Shown here piece after piece: positions 1-10,989 of a stretch of 64,000 nucleotides of DNA. This stretch comes from Theobroma cacao (taxonomy: Eukaryota > Streptophyta > Magnoliopsida > Malvales > Malvaceae): the NCBI RefSeq assembly GCF_000208745.1, contig NC_030854.1, positions 8,522,961-8,586,960 on the forward strand, given 5' to 3'. The notes under the pieces were generated by a model. It had not been told where the DNA came from. It saw only the letters and a list, made by a program, of their open reading frames with translations, and made no database searches. Both the position numbers and the translations under genes were made by a program. Every line of letters begins with the position of its first letter. The stretch's first letter is position 1.

Positions 1-406
1 AGTAGGTTACTATCACCAACACTTGGTGTATTTATGGGCCACTTGTCATTGTAATTATTATTGTACATTATAACTTTGTAAATTATTGTATGTATGAATT
101 TATTTTACTTACACGTGTTTCTATAAATATTGTTTTATATAAAAATGCTATATTTTAATCAATATTTTGAATAGTAATATTTGTCTATAAATCCTTTTAA
201 AAAATTTTTTTTATCTTTTGATTTACTTGAGCCGAAAACGATTGTTAATTGTTTAAAACAGAATGTTTAACAACGATTGCTCACAGGAAAGGCAAGAAAC
301 TGATACGTAAGCCTTGTGGGGTTTCGATTGGCATGTTGGGTAGTAAGTGTAAATCGGGACGTCGCGACAGTTTTCATGGGCCCAATGGAGGTTTCGGGTC
401 GTGACA
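1..406 (+). mobile_element. 3' end of a Tekay-type gypsy LTR, cut by window edge
   Basis: The last 170 bases match the ends of the two LTRs of the complete Tekay element at 34451-45738, including the run from 'aacaacgattgctcacag' through 'ggacgtcgcg' to the terminal 'gggtcgtgaca'. It ends in CA at 406. The sequence that follows (TCCACTCACGG) also occurs uninterrupted at 6717, so this LTR inserted into a copy of that other LTR family. The left part lies outside the window, so solo LTR and full element cannot be told apart. Confidence 0.75.
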
Positions 407-600
407 TCCACTCACGGAGTCTTTGTGACTCACATGTTATTTTCTTTTATTTTGTTTTACAGATCAGTAGCTTACATGGCTAGGCGACATGTGGAGTAGT
501 AGCCTAGCTCATTCGTGGTAGGTGTGGTAGAGCTTTTTTTCCAACTTTATAGTGTCGTTACACTTCGTAGTGTGTTGAGTCTAGTCTTTGAACTGCTAAA
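407..600 (+). mobile_element. Fragment of a family-C gypsy LTR (3' portion)
   Basis: It begins with the inverted repeat GAGTC-TTTGT-GACTC, followed by a T-rich tract and ACAG at 459-462. The same block is found at 6718-6773 inside the longer family-C LTR. The right boundary with the Athila LTR is not sharp; about 600 is my estimate. Confidence 0.5.
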
Positions 601-2177
601 TTGATAATTGATAACTCTATGATATAGAGTTATTTGGTCTTAATTTGGATAGTAAATTGGCTTGGTTCTTGTAGTAATGCATAAAAATTAGTAGGTTTTA
701 TTTAATTATTTTAAGTTAGTTAATTATGTGAGTCAATTTAATCTTAGTTAATCTTGTGTTTAAATTGATGGTAATGTACCAAAGATAAGTTGTTATTGAT
801 TTATTTGTGCTATTGCAGGTGTTTATTGAAGAAGGAGAGAAATTTTGATATGTAGACTCCCACTGCATATTTCTTAGTATTTCAATCATAACTTTCTTTA
901 TGGAACTCCAAATAAGGTGATTCTTAGGCATTTAGAAACCTAAGAGAAACAGCTACAACTTATATGTTTACCACTTTGCCCAATTCAGTATGAAATTTGG
1001 TCAAAAAATTTGCCAAAGTTGAAGCACTACAACAGTTCCAGAGAGAAAAATTAAATCACGATTTTTGTTAATTAAATGGTCAAAGTCGTGGCCTTGGTGG
1101 AGGTAGGTCATTGCTCACGTAGTCTAATGAGAAAATCCTAGTTAGAATTGACTTTTTCCTTCGCCCAACTTGGCCTAATTTCAAAGCCTTATTAAAGTAA
1201 CCTTTTAGAGGACTTTTAGAGAACGAAAAAGCACAAAATTTAGAGTTAAGATTTAGCCACAAAATCTTTGAAGAAAACGTCTCATTGGAGTTGAGAAGAA
1301 ATTGAACGATTAAAAAATATTTGGAGATCAAGATTTTAACTCTTGGAGTTTCTTTATTCTTTTTGTTATTCTTTATTTTTCTTGGTTTTGTTTCAATGTT
1401 TAAACTTTATTTGATGATAATTTGTGACATTATGGGGAACTAATTTAGTTATCTAAGATTATGATTGAAATTAATACATAGTTTGAATCATTTATCTCTC
1501 TTTAGCTTATATTTGATAATTTAAAGTTGTTTATTCTATCTGTTCTTAATGTTTATAATTGTCTGATCACCAATTAAATTGAATTGCAACCCTAAGTTAA
1601 ATCTTGACAAAGGAGATTCAGGGTAGAGCTTGAATAGAATAGCATAGCGTATGGTCAAATGCAGTTAGTTGATTAGGTAGTTTGATTTATATATAAGGTA
1701 GACGTACACCTATAAGCCATACATAACCAAAATTAGAGCATGAGCTTAATGAATCTTTCTCCAATATAATTTGCATATGCATATAGTCAATTAATTTGGA
1801 GAGATATTTTTATGAGAAACTCGACAAAGACTTGTAAATAATTTAGGACTCTAGGTTAGAAACTTAATCCATTGAAGTAAGTTAAGAGAGAGATACGATA
1901 TTCAGATGAAGTATTGAAGGATATGATAATCTTAGGTCTAATAGTTGATTGAGTTTTTAAAATAAATTTATTGATTAATTTTAGATTAGTTTTAGTTTTA
2001 ATTTATTAGATTTAATTTTTCATTTTAATAATTTAAATTTGGTTGTTAAAAGAAGATTAGGGTGTGTTAATTTTAGTGGTTAATAGTAGGAATTAGTTCA
2101 ATTTTCTATCGGATCAACTCTAAATTTCACTATATTACTTGTTTAAAGATACGTGAACTTACATGGATAATTCGACA
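600..2177 (+). mobile_element. Athila-type 5' LTR
   Basis: This block is directly upstream of an Athila-type primer-binding site (2185-2203) and gag start. It is similar, segment by segment, to the minus-strand Athila LTR at about 53540-54731: both have 'gaactccaaat' followed by 'agctacaact', then 'caccaattaaattga', then 'aattagagc'. The start near 600 is inferred from resemblance to the TGTGATAATTC start of the other copy. The end is placed at the CA of 'ttcgaca'. It is old: the two copies align only in patches. Confidence 0.65.
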
Positions 2178-2184
2178 ATAAGTT

Positions 2185-2203
2185 TTTGGCGTCGTTGTTG
2201 GGG
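2185..2203 (+). other. Degenerate primer-binding site, tRNA-Asp type
   Basis: The sequence TTTGGCGTCGTTGTTGGGG differs by transitions from the TTTGGCGCCGTTGCCGGGG motif used by Athila/Tat elements (known for the family). It lies 7 bases after the LTR end, as expected. The C-to-T changes fit decay of methylated cytosines. Confidence 0.75.
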
Positions 2204-2304
2204 TATTAATTTTTAATTCTTTCTTATTAATATTAATACCAAGCATTCTTAATCTTACTTCAAACTTTTCTTTTCTTTAATTTTCAAGTACTTTTGGTCA
2301 TTGC

Positions 2305-2605
2305 ATGCGAAGAGCTCAAAATTTGGAAATTGTTCATCTTGATCTAGAAATTGAAAAGACTTTTCAAAAACTTCAAAGGAAAAATCAATAAGTTTCTGCT
2401 TAAAGTAAAACAATGGCTGATCAACAAGGGGAACAACCAAGTCTTTAAGGGAATATGCCATCTCACTAGTACAAGGTCTCCACTCTAGCATCCACAGACC
2501 TCCTATTCAAGCCAACAACTTTGAAAGTAAGCCCACAATCATTCAACAGACTTCTATTTAGTTTAGGGGTTTGCCTAATAATGATCTCTTTGGGTTTTCA
2601 AACAT
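2305..2605 (+). pseudogene. Athila-type gag, N-terminal fragment
   Basis: Reading from the ATG at 2305 gives MRRAQNLEIVHLDLEIEKTF, broken by stops and at least one frame change. It then gives a segment reading roughly 'ANNFESKPTIIQ', which matches the conserved early Gag region of Athila-like elements ('IQANNFELKPSLIQ' type, from memory of the family). Gag is the structural capsid precursor. The fragment stops near 2605, where a different LTR begins, so the rest of gag and pol of this copy is absent. Non-functional. Confidence 0.65.
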
Positions 2606-3497
2606 GTATTCTTTCGCATGGTGAGAAATACGCGATTTTTTGCAATTCCCTTATTTATACGATGAATTTGTGCTTAATATCTCGCGAATGAGATCGTTTA
2701 TAAACTTGCGTATTAACATCAATATTGCTTGATTTTATGGAAGCGTGCATGTTTATGTTGAATTGATTTGAGCAAGCTGTTACATGATTTTGACGATAAA
2801 AATCTTTTACTTGCACTGGCTTTTATTATATTGCTTGAAGCAATTATTCTGTAACACAACTTTTGAGTTTACATATAAGGCACAGATACCCCATTGATTT
2901 TAAAGCGTTTACATATATTCTCATGTTTTTAATATTCAAATCTTTTGTCCTTAGCTTGTTTCCCCTCTACGTCCTGCTTACGGAGTCGATGATCACTGAG
3001 TCTGTGAGACTCACCCCTTTATCTTCCTTTTGCAAATAAGTAATCAGCTCAAGTATATAGCTCAGCACATCAAGACTTACTGCAACGTAGGTAATGGCAT
3101 CTCTTAGACTTCCACTCCGAGTCGCTCCGCTACATAGGGGTCGTATTGTGTAAAATAGTTAGACTTATAAAAATTATTAGTCTATCGAAAATGTGTTTAC
3201 TAAAACTTTGAGGTTGTGTAATGAATACCACATGTGATGTTGAAATTACCTTTGGAGTTTACTAGGTCTGGTTATTGATACTCAATTGTTACTTCTTAAA
3301 TAAAGCTGTTTATCTAGTTTAAGTAAGTGAAAATGATTGTTACAAGTGAAATGCTATGACGAAACCCTAGTTGAATTTCATATGCATTAGAATGTTCGGT
3401 TTAATTAACAGGAATCTCAACTAAGGCTTGTTCGGGATTTGACGGGTTCACTCGCAAGTCTCGAACGTCGGTAACGATCGGGGAGAAGGTCGTTACA
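2606..3497 (+). mobile_element. 3' part of a family-B gypsy LTR
   Basis: The block at 2965-3035 (ACGGAGTC GATGATCACTGAG...GTGAGACTCACCCC then a T/C tract) matches 62928-62985 in the complete solo LTR at 59926-63385. The next 100 bases also align ('ggtaatggcatctc' vs 'ggtaaaggcatctc'). The acceptor-like CAG of the other copy is CAA here (3032-3034). It ends at CGTTACA (3497). The left boundary with the Athila gag fragment is approximate. Confidence 0.6.
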
Positions 3498-3516
3498 ACA
3501 TTTTTTGAGGGTTGGC

Positions 3517-3533
3517 AACCCTCAGCCACATTT
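3517..3533. repeat. 17-bp perfect inverted repeat
   Basis: GAGGGTTGGCAACCCTC has 8-base arms around a single G. It lies about 15 bases after the CA end of the family-B LTR fragment, near the junction of two elements. Confidence 0.6.
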
Positions 3534-4797
3534 GCAAGGTAAAACACCTATTTTTAAGCGCTTTCAACACATTTTTAATCCAAAATTCCATTTTTATGAT
3601 TCTAAAGCTTAGATTTGGGTTTTTATGGAAAAAGATGACATCTTTAGTTTTTAAATCTTTTGGCTTTGGACTTTCATAACTTAAATAGTTATGCTATTGC
3701 CCAATTCTACTAGTGATTTAATATTAAATTTTTTATGATTTACTTAAGCATCTAAGCTCACCTAAGGTAAGGATGGAAGATTTATGGGTTTCTAAGCATG
3801 GGTTTTAGCTAGAAAATTAGTTTAGCCAAAGTCGAGTACTTTCAAAAGTACCTAGAATGATTATTACGAAATTCTTATTCTAAGAAATGATCTTGATGAT
3901 TGTTGTATGATAGGAACACTTGAAAACTCCATGATAATGCTAAAAAGGAGTTGTGATTGGAACTAGGAGTCGACTCTCCAATTAGGTGAGTGGATACACC
4001 ACTTTCAAATTATTTTGATATGTAAAGCTAATATGATTTCAATGAAAAGGATTATTTATGCATGTTGAAATTCTATCTCTAAAACTGGTTATCAAAAGAT
4101 TTGAGATTCTAAAATGAAAATGATTTTCTAAAAAAATAACTTGATAATGATTGTGATGTGATTAACTCAATGGATTTTTTGAAATGTTTATGAATCTACT
4201 ATGTATGTAAATACTCTACTATGTATTAGTTTTCAACAAAGGGGGACAAGCACCTTATGTTTGAAGTCCACTCGATTACTCTGATCTTTAGACTAGTGCG
4301 GGTACGAGATATTGTATGCTTATTTATAGATGCTATAATATGCATGTTGGTATGATGAATGCCATAAGATTATGTATACGATGTAAATTCCATATACCAT
4401 ATAAGATGATCAAGTATGCATGATGTATACTATAAGATTGTGTATATGATGTAAATTCCATATACCATATAATGTGATTAAGTATGCATGATTAATGCCA
4501 TGAGAATATGAATATGATGTATATTCCATATACTGTTGGCTCCATTAGCTTTTTGATGATAATAAAATATTTTCATTCATTTGTGTCTAATACCTTTACT
4601 TGAGTGTGCAGGAAAATTAATGTATGAAATTAATAAATCGATCTTTCAAAGTGTATATCAAAAGAAAAGGGAGATAAAAATAATAAGACATGACTACTTA
4701 CCAAGGAGGAAGCTTAGTGGTGAAACAAGAAAGAATGTTGGTTGACCAAGTTTCAAATTGGAGGAATGGTAGGCTAAAGAGTTTGAGAAACATAACC

Positions 4798-4891
4798 AAC
4801 TTAGTCGACCAAGTCAGTCGACTAAATGCTCTCTGTCAGAATCTGCAACTTGAAACAAAACCAACTAAGTCAACCAAGTTAGTCGACTAAG
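4798..4891 (+). repeat. Duplicated block with palindrome TTAGTCGACTAA upstream of the LTR promoter
   Basis: Two ~65-bp repeats each end in the palindrome (N)AGTCGACTAA (4815-4825 and 4880-4890) followed by 'ctctctgtc'. Degenerate half-copies (ttagtcgacc 4801, aagtcaacc 4867) precede each. The block is 120-215 bp upstream of the TATA box of the same LTR, a typical U3 enhancer position. Function is inferred. Confidence 0.6.
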
Positions 4892-5011
4892 AGCTCTCTG
4901 TCTGCAAATTGAACTAGAGTACAACAAGACAGATTAACGACTAGAACTCATTCTCAACTGTTTCCAACGGACATAAAACTGCCAAACTTCCATCAGAGTT
5001 GCATCTCCAAG

Positions 5012-5019
5012 TATAAAAG
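5012..5019 (+). promoter_or_regulatory. TATA box of the Copia solo LTR
   Basis: TATAAAAG, preceded by a CCAA stretch and about 480 bp from the LTR start, is well placed for a U3 promoter. Confidence 0.55.
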
Positions 5020-6354
5020 GGTCTTCCAACAATTAGAAACAAGTTCTTGGAAGTTTTGAAGAGATTTGAGTCATTAAGAGCTGAAAAACCAAAAAATTTT
5101 CTCTTCACCTCACTGCACTTAAACGCCCATCCTTTGTATTTGTACTCTACACTCAACCTTGTACCATTTAGATCAACTTGTGATCATAGGTACTTTTTTT
5201 TACTTTTCTTCTTGTATTCTTAGAGTGAGAGAGTCACTCTAAGTGATTGTTTCAAGCTAGGTTTGCTTGAATGTGTTAAGGTTCTAACTTAGCCTTGAAA
5301 AGTTAGTTGTTGGGTTTTGGTTGATCCCTTGAAAAAGCATTGTTATAGGTTGTGGTTGAGCCTTTAAAAAACCACTTTGAGTTTTGGTTGAGCTCATGAA
5401 AAACCATTGTGAAAAGTTGTGGTTGAGCTTTTGAAAAACCACTTTGGGTTATAGTTAAGCCCGAGAAAAACTAGTGTAAAAGGTTTTGGCTGAGCCTTGT
5501 CAAAGTCATTGTAAAGCTTGGTGAAAGCTTGAGAATTTCACTAGTTCTTAGTGGATTGTTTGAAAAATCCTTGGTTGGATAATCAAGGTAGTGGATGTAG
5601 GTTTTGGACCTAACCACTCTAAATTGTGCTGTCTTGTTTACTCTGTTTTTGTTGTATTTTCATTCCTTCATTTGTCTTGCCTTTGTCTATACTTAGAGAT
5701 GATTTTTGAAAGAGCCAAATTGTGCTATGCACCCCCCCTCTAGCACATATTGTTGGGACCAACATATACTACATAAGATGATTAAGTTTGCATGATTAAT
5801 GCCATGAGAATATGTATATGATGTGTATTCCATATACTACATAAGGTGATTAAGCATGCATAAATGCCATGAGATTATGTATATGATGTAAATTTCATAT
5901 ATCTTATGAGATGAGTAAGCATGTATGTGAAGGACATTCCACATACCACATGTTACGAGTATGAGAACTCAAATAGTGCAATTGATACCACTCTCACAGG
6001 GTGCAAGTGACGACTTCACTCCTATTATGCATCATAAAATGCCCAAGGTGCAATAGGGATATACGTTGCTAGACCAAGATGCAATAGGCATGTACATTGC
6101 CAGCCCAAGGTTGATGAGGGTCAAACCATCACAATGTATGAGTTTTAATGTTAATAAAATGATTATGGTTGTTATGTTTATGGTATGTTGTATGTTGAGT
6201 TCATTTGAGTAATGTTTATGGTTTATACCTTATGACAGCATGAGAATGGTGCTTAGTAAGAAGAATTGAGCCCTAAAGGTAGTTCCCGAGATGTAAAAGG
6301 ACTTAAGGAATGGTAAAAATATTAAAATTGTTCAGAAACTTGGTCTTTGTGTTC

Positions 6355-6502
6355 AAAGGATCGATACATATGGAGCACGTATCAATACATTCTAAACAGA
6401 TTATCGTAAGAGATTTTTTGTGCGAAATGTATCAATACATTTTACCAATGTATTGATAGATGCTTGAAAGTATCGATACATTCAATAAGGTACTGATAGA
6501 TA
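6355..6502. repeat. Array of six AATGTATCGATACATT-type palindromes
   Basis: Copies lie at 6355-6370, 6376-6391, 6426-6441, 6447-6462, 6467-6482 and 6487-6502. All fit the 16-base palindrome AATGTATCGATACATT with 1-5 changes. Spacers are irregular (4-34 bases), so this is not a simple tandem repeat. It lies inside LTR C, 215 bp before the conserved inverted repeat at 6718. Confidence 0.75.
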
Positions 6503-7339
6503 TGGTACAGAAAAAGATGTTTAAGTGAATTTGATGAGGATTTTAAAGGTAAAGGATTTCTAAAGGTTTATATAAGTTTGTTTTCAAACAAAAGGTATTT
6601 AAATGAGTTTAAATGACATGTATAATGAATTTTATGATTCGAAAGTTAGGAACAACATGAGTTATAAATGCATGGTTATGAAATACTCTTATCCCCTAGC
6701 TTGCCCCCTTCCCGTATCCACTCACGGAGTCTTTGTGACTCACACGTTATTTTTCTCATTTATTTTATTGCAGATCAATGATACCATCTGATAGCAGCCA
6801 ATGTCGCTGATACTAGTGTCCGGTCTTCATTCCCTGGTAGGTGTCTAGCAACCATTTGGTGCCTAGAGGGTCGGTCATGTTCAGTTGACGAGTCGGTCTT
6901 TACTTTATGTTATGTTTACAGACTATGGACATGTTTACATTAATATAGCCAATATTTGCGCACCTTATATGAATAATGTTATGTATGAGATCATGACGAT
7001 GGCTCGAGAGCCTATATGAACACCCGATGATGCTGATAATGTTTAATGTTTATATTATTGTGTACTATGATAGTAACACTTGTTAATACACATATAGATG
7101 TATTAAGTTGAGCTTACACAATTAAGTTGAGAAGTTCCTTTATTGTGTAATAAGTCTTAAGAATGTATGAATTACGATTATGTACTTTAATGGATGTGAT
7201 ATGATGCTTCCGCATGAGATGATGAATGTTTGATGATGTTATGATAAAAGGCTTGCTTGGGCCTAATGGGTTATGCTCGTTTGGGTCCATGCACCGGTCA
7301 CAATCTCTACCGGAAACGGGATGTGACATTTTGTGATAG

Positions 7340-7805
7340 TGATTAGATTGGTAATTTGGAGGACTCTCGAAGTACAAAAGGTTTTTCTTTCTTTATTGGA
7401 AGCGGCATATTCACATGGTGTTGCAAGAAACAAGATGTGGTTGCACAATCATCCACTAAAGCCGAGTATATAGCTGCTACCATGGCTATTAATCATGCCA
7501 TATAGCTAAGGAAGATGCTCAGTGATCTTGGGTTTGAGCAAGACAAAGGGACTACACTTTGTATTGATAATCAGTCGGCAATTGCAATTGCTAAAAACCT
7601 CGTTCATCATGGCCAAATGAAACATATAAGGGTAAAGTACCATGATATAAGAGATGTCATTAAGGAAGCTGATATTTCATATGAATACTGCTCTTCAAAG
7701 GACCAATTGGTAGATATTTTCACTAAGAGTCTAAGCAAAGATCAATTTATGATGCCGAGAAAGAAACTGGGAGTGATTAACCTCAATCTCAAAGAGTTGT
7801 GTTGA
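7340..7805 (+). pseudogene. Ty1/Copia RNase H domain, C-terminal remnant
   Basis: The conceptual protein runs through 'IFTWCCKKQDVVAQSSTKAE', 'LRKMLSDLGFEQDKGTTL', 'DNQSAIAIAKNLVHHGQMKH', then 'ADIFTKSL'-type (here VDIFTKSL), the classic C-terminal end of Copia pol. RNase H degrades the RNA strand during reverse transcription. The open part is 7515-7805; a stop (tag, about 7504) and frame disturbances lie upstream. The rest of pol is missing because LTR C lies directly to the left. Confidence 0.85.
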
Positions 7806-8210
7806 AGTTGAGGTCAAGCTGTTGTGGTTTTAGAGTTGGTGCCATATATCCTTTCATAATCAACGTCGAGGTTGAAGACAAGCTGAGCACATGAAGGACA
7901 CGTGAAGTTTAACTACAGCTGACTAATTATTTTACAACTTAATTCTTTAGTTAATGTATGGTCTTTTATTTTTCTCTAAGACGTTGATCTAGTGTTCACG
8001 CATCAGTTTTTGTTTCCCCACTATATCTCTAGTTTGTGTTAGTTTCTGGCCACTACGTTTGTGGTACCAAATAGGAGGTTGCAACATGACTTTGTTGGCC
8101 ACTATGTTTAATTTTTCTTTCCTATAACGTATAGACATTAGTAATGCAATTAATGAAGTATTATTCCTTTCTAGCTGCAATATACGACTTATTTTTCATA
8201 AAAACTAACA
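7806..8210 (+). mobile_element. Possible 3' LTR of the Copia remnant
   Basis: The position directly after the pol stop is where the polypurine tract and 3' LTR are expected. There is no clear TG...CA pair or second copy in the window, so the call rests on position only. Confidence 0.25.
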
Positions 8211-10131
8211 GTAGCCTTGAGTCTCAAGCTTATTAAACTTGCACGGAAGAAGTCTTTCTTTGAGTTGTCCAAGTATACCTTTCTTTTAAATATCAAATTT
8301 AGCAGGAATGTATTATTTACTATTGTCTGAACCCCTGCCCGTAACTCTCATCAAGTAAGAAGTTTATCCCGTTAAAATATATCTCAACACAACTAAAAAG
8401 ATTGCAATGTTTAAATCAAATTCAGATAGTTAAAAATTTGTTTTTGACAAAAAAACAAGAGCTTACAGGGTGTGAGATGTTATTGTAAAAGAAAAACAAA
8501 TTTGCCGTGAACTTGGTAACCAGTTGTCAACAGATATTACAGTATTCCTTCCCAATAATATAAGTAGAGACACTAAAAAATAACTTAAAGTAGGAAGATA
8601 AGGACTGATTTTGAGGGTCGACAATTACAAAAGTCCCTTTCTAACACGCCATTATCATTAGGTAGAGAGCCAGTGTTGAGTGAAAAGGACGACCACTAAA
8701 ATTCCATGTGGGAGTCGAACACATCCCTAACATACCAACACAAAATTCTCAATAATTCAAGGCTAGTACCTTTCTAATTCTTCCACATTGTCTATTACTA
8801 TTTTCTTGAAATCAATCGAGAGTTAATTCCCATGTTATTTAAAAACCCCTTTCTTTGTTTATGTGAAAAGTGAAAACAGGCTTGATCTCTCGATTCTAAC
8901 AATTTCAGTTAAAATATTTTATCCAACTTAAGTGACACTTTTTTCTTCTATTAAATGCTAAATTGTAGTACATGTCTAACGCTCTTCCTAGTAACATTAG
9001 GTGAAGATTGAACCTTTTCCTATGTGAAGACCAGTCACCACAACCGTTTGATGTGGGGCCAATACACAGAAAGTTAGGAACACAGTTTCGTCCCATTCAA
9101 TGACTATTTTCGTTTCTTTACTTCATGTTTGTTAGGTGATGGCCATTTTTTAATGGATTTTTAATTAATTTTTTCTCATAAAAAAGACTGAATTGCGTTT
9201 GGCATTGGGCCATTGGTGGTGTACGAAAATTTCGAACAAATTTGTCTACCCCTCAATGAAAAAGAATACCATAATTCTATTTTACACACCATACTTTGGG
9301 TTAAATCAATTATCCCAACAAAAAAAAATGAATGAGTTAAAACAAATGAAAAACATTGAATTCTGATAAATGACATATGACATACAACAAATAAGACGGC
9401 TTCAACCCATCCTTTTCTTGCTTCTTATCTATTCTATGTCAACCACAACTTGATTTAGGCCACCCGTTTTAGAACGGCGCACTACCTTAATTGATGACTA
9501 TATTGATTTCTACACTTGATTTGGATGGTCAAGTTTAATTAATATACCTTTAAAACAATTTGGTGAATGAAATAATTTTCAGAAACAAAACCAAAAATTA
9601 AAAATATATATATCCGAGGTTGAAGATGTACATAGAGCCATTCATAAAAAAATATTAATAAATTGAGGTTGAAAATATGCCCTGTCCTTAAGAAAAATAA
9701 ATTTTAAAGATCCAATAATGAAAAATAAATGAAAGGAAAGAGTAAAAGACAAGCAAGCAATATTTGAAAAAGAAAAAAGACAAGTCATTTCTAAATGAAA
9801 TTGACAGCACAACCTCCACTAATTGCTCAATTACTAGTTATTAAAAAATAATTATTATTAATCACACAATTTTTTAGAAAATTAAAAATCTCTACAACTT
9901 GTTCACATATATTAATTGCAAATTTTGCTATCTGTCTCTCTTATCATTTTTTTTTCTCCATTTATTCTATAGCAAAATGTACAATCCTCCCCTTATAAAA
10001 AAATACTAACGGCGTCAAATAAAAAAAAAAAGCGAGAAAGAAAGAGAAAGTAAGATAAAAGATAAACAAACGATATACTTAACGGCGTTAGTTTCTTCTG
10101 CTTCGTCTTCCTCCTCCTGCTGCCTCGGTCT
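8211..10131. other. Intergenic, no gene seen
   Basis: AT-rich sequence with short spurious ORFs only. It contains the 3' flank of the NHL gene, including poly(A)/poly(T) stretches that may serve its 3' end. No repeat family of the window is recognisable here. Confidence 0.6.
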
Positions 10132-10761
10132 TCACACACTAACGCTGCATCTACTCACCAACTGCAACTTGATAGCGTTTTCTCCGACAATAACGCCGTT
10201 ACTTTTGCTCCCGAAAGTAATATACGCCGGACATCTAACGTAAAGATGATATCTCCCTGAAACGAAAGTTCCAACTTTCCATCTCACCCGTCCATCAATC
10301 TTGATCATCAGGAAAACAGACCCGGCAGCCTGTTCGGAATTCAAAGCCATGAAAAAGTCCGGAGCAATAGGGACCATGTTTCCGAAGATGAAAGGCGACC
10401 AGACATTGACCTCCTTGTGACCCTGGTAAGTTGGAGGGATTGCTGTTCGGAGGGTGATTTGTTGGTTCCTGTAAGTGGCATAGATGTCGAGCCTGTCGTA
10501 GTAAATCCCTATTTTGTCATTCGGGTTTCGAGAAGATACGGTGACTTGGAAATTGGAAGTGAGGAAATTCGGGGTCGAGGCGTTGAAAGCGAAGACGGTG
10601 GTGTCCTGGAGGATGAACTTGGGCTTGCTGGGGCGAAGGATAGCCCAAATGAGAAGGATCGTGATGAGAACAATCAGGTTGAAGATGAGAATGCAGGCGA
10701 TGATCCTCTTGAAGAGTTTCCGGCGGCTTTTGCCATGGTTGCCACAATCCTTGGCCGACAT
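10132..10761 (-). CDS. NHL1-like: NDR1/HIN1-like (NHL) membrane protein, LEA2 domain
   Basis: The gene has a single exon encoding 209 residues. A short basic N-terminus (MSAKDCGNHGKSRRKLFKR) leads into one hydrophobic membrane segment (about residues 20-42, 'IIACILIFNLIVLITILLIW'). The LEA2-type beta domain (about 60-190) follows, with the family signatures 'NPNDKIGIYYDRL', 'YRNQQITLRTAIPPTYQGHK', 'DGRVRWKVGTF' and 'YHLYVRCPAY'. It ends in a CSVSV tail. Length and motif order match Arabidopsis NHL1-type proteins (from memory). These are plasma-membrane proteins induced in defence and senescence; the biochemical role is not firmly established. The ATG is chosen because the N-terminus matches the family and the frame is open to the stop TGA at 10132. 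The reading frame is intact, in contrast to everything around it. Related members NHL2, NHL3 and YLS9 are alternatives, less likely by motif. Confidence 0.93.
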   Translation of the reverse strand: MSAKDCGNHGKSRRKLFKRIIACILIFNLIVLITILLIWAILRPSKPKFILQDTTVFAFNASTPNFLTSNFQVTVSSRNPNDKIGIYYDRLDIYATYRNQQITLRTAIPPTYQGHKEVNVWSPFIFGNMVPIAPDFFMALNSEQAAGSVFLMIKIDGRVRWKVGTFVSGRYHLYVRCPAYITFGSKSNGVIVGENAIKLQLVSRCSVSV

Positions 10762-10955
10762 GGCAGATAGAAGTGGGAGTGAAAAATGAAGTTTGGGAGA
10801 GAGTTAGGGGAAAAAAAAGGATTGGGTGGTTTGATTTTAATGCGTGAAAATGGGATTTTAGAGAAGGAAAGAGGAAGAGGAAGAAGAAAAAAGAGAGTGA
10901 GGGACCTCTCTACTTTTGTTTGTGTAATGAAATGAGCGTGTGTTGGGTGCTTGTG

Positions 10956-10963
10956 TTTATATA
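10956..10963 (-). promoter_or_regulatory. TATA box of the NHL gene
   Basis: TATATAAA on the minus strand lies about 195 bp upstream of the ATG. The stretch between is pyrimidine-rich on the coding strand (10860-10905), as is common in plant 5' leaders. This implies a 5' UTR of roughly 160 bases. Confidence 0.7.
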
Positions 10964-10989
10964 AAAAGTGATGGCTTATTCTGATTAGT

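Larger units (their letters stand above)
4534..5764 (+). mobile_element. Solo LTR of a Ty1/Copia element
   Basis: It starts TGTTGG and ends CCAACA, and is flanked by a perfect 5-bp duplication TATAC (4529-4533 and 5765-5769). The end carries the run of C and 'ctctagcac' seen at the ends of many plant Copia LTRs. It has a TATA box at 5012-5019. Length is 1231 bp, with no internal region, so it arose by LTR-LTR recombination. It cuts the tandem array of the host LTR and is therefore younger than that LTR. Confidence 0.9.
4330..5935 (+). repeat. Tandem ~65-bp repeat in LTR C, split by the solo Copia LTR
   Basis: Units contain 'gccataagattatgtata' (or a close variant), 'gatgtaaattccatata' and 'gat(g/t)a(t/a)caagtatgcatg'. 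About three units precede 4534 and about three follow 5769, so the array was continuous before the Copia insertion. Confidence 0.8.
3986..6773 (+). other. Candidate LTR intron of family C
   Basis: GTGAGT at 3986-3991 is a consensus-like donor. CAG at 6771-6773 follows a short inverted repeat and the T-rich tract 'tttttctcatttattttatt'. Without the nested Copia LTR the span would be about 1.55 kb. The same pair of sites recurs in other LTRs of the window. Splicing is inferred. Confidence 0.35.
3498..7328 (+). mobile_element. Family-C gypsy LTR, 5'-truncated, carrying a nested solo LTR
   Basis: Two stretches (3498-4533 and 5770-7328) form one sequence once the Copia solo LTR 4534-5764 and its TSD are removed; a ~65-bp tandem repeat runs across the insertion point. 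It carries GTGAGT at 3986-3991, tandem repeats, a palindrome array (6355-6502), the conserved inverted repeat at 6718-6743 and CAG at 6771-6773. The end (7255-7328, 'cttgcttgggcctaatggg' then GGATGTGACA) matches other LTR ends at 53369 and 63385. No LTR start is seen on the left. It has landed in a Copia RNase H gene whose remainder follows at 7340. Confidence 0.7.

Noticed and set aside
8700..8730. tRNA-like word GTGTTCGACTCCCAC on the minus strand
   Set aside because: No A-box, acceptor stem or cloverleaf can be formed around it.
10417..10789. ORFs of 91 and 117 codons on the plus strand and a 76-codon minus ORF overlapping the NHL gene
   Set aside because: Shadows of the NHL coding sequence; no family resemblance in these frames.
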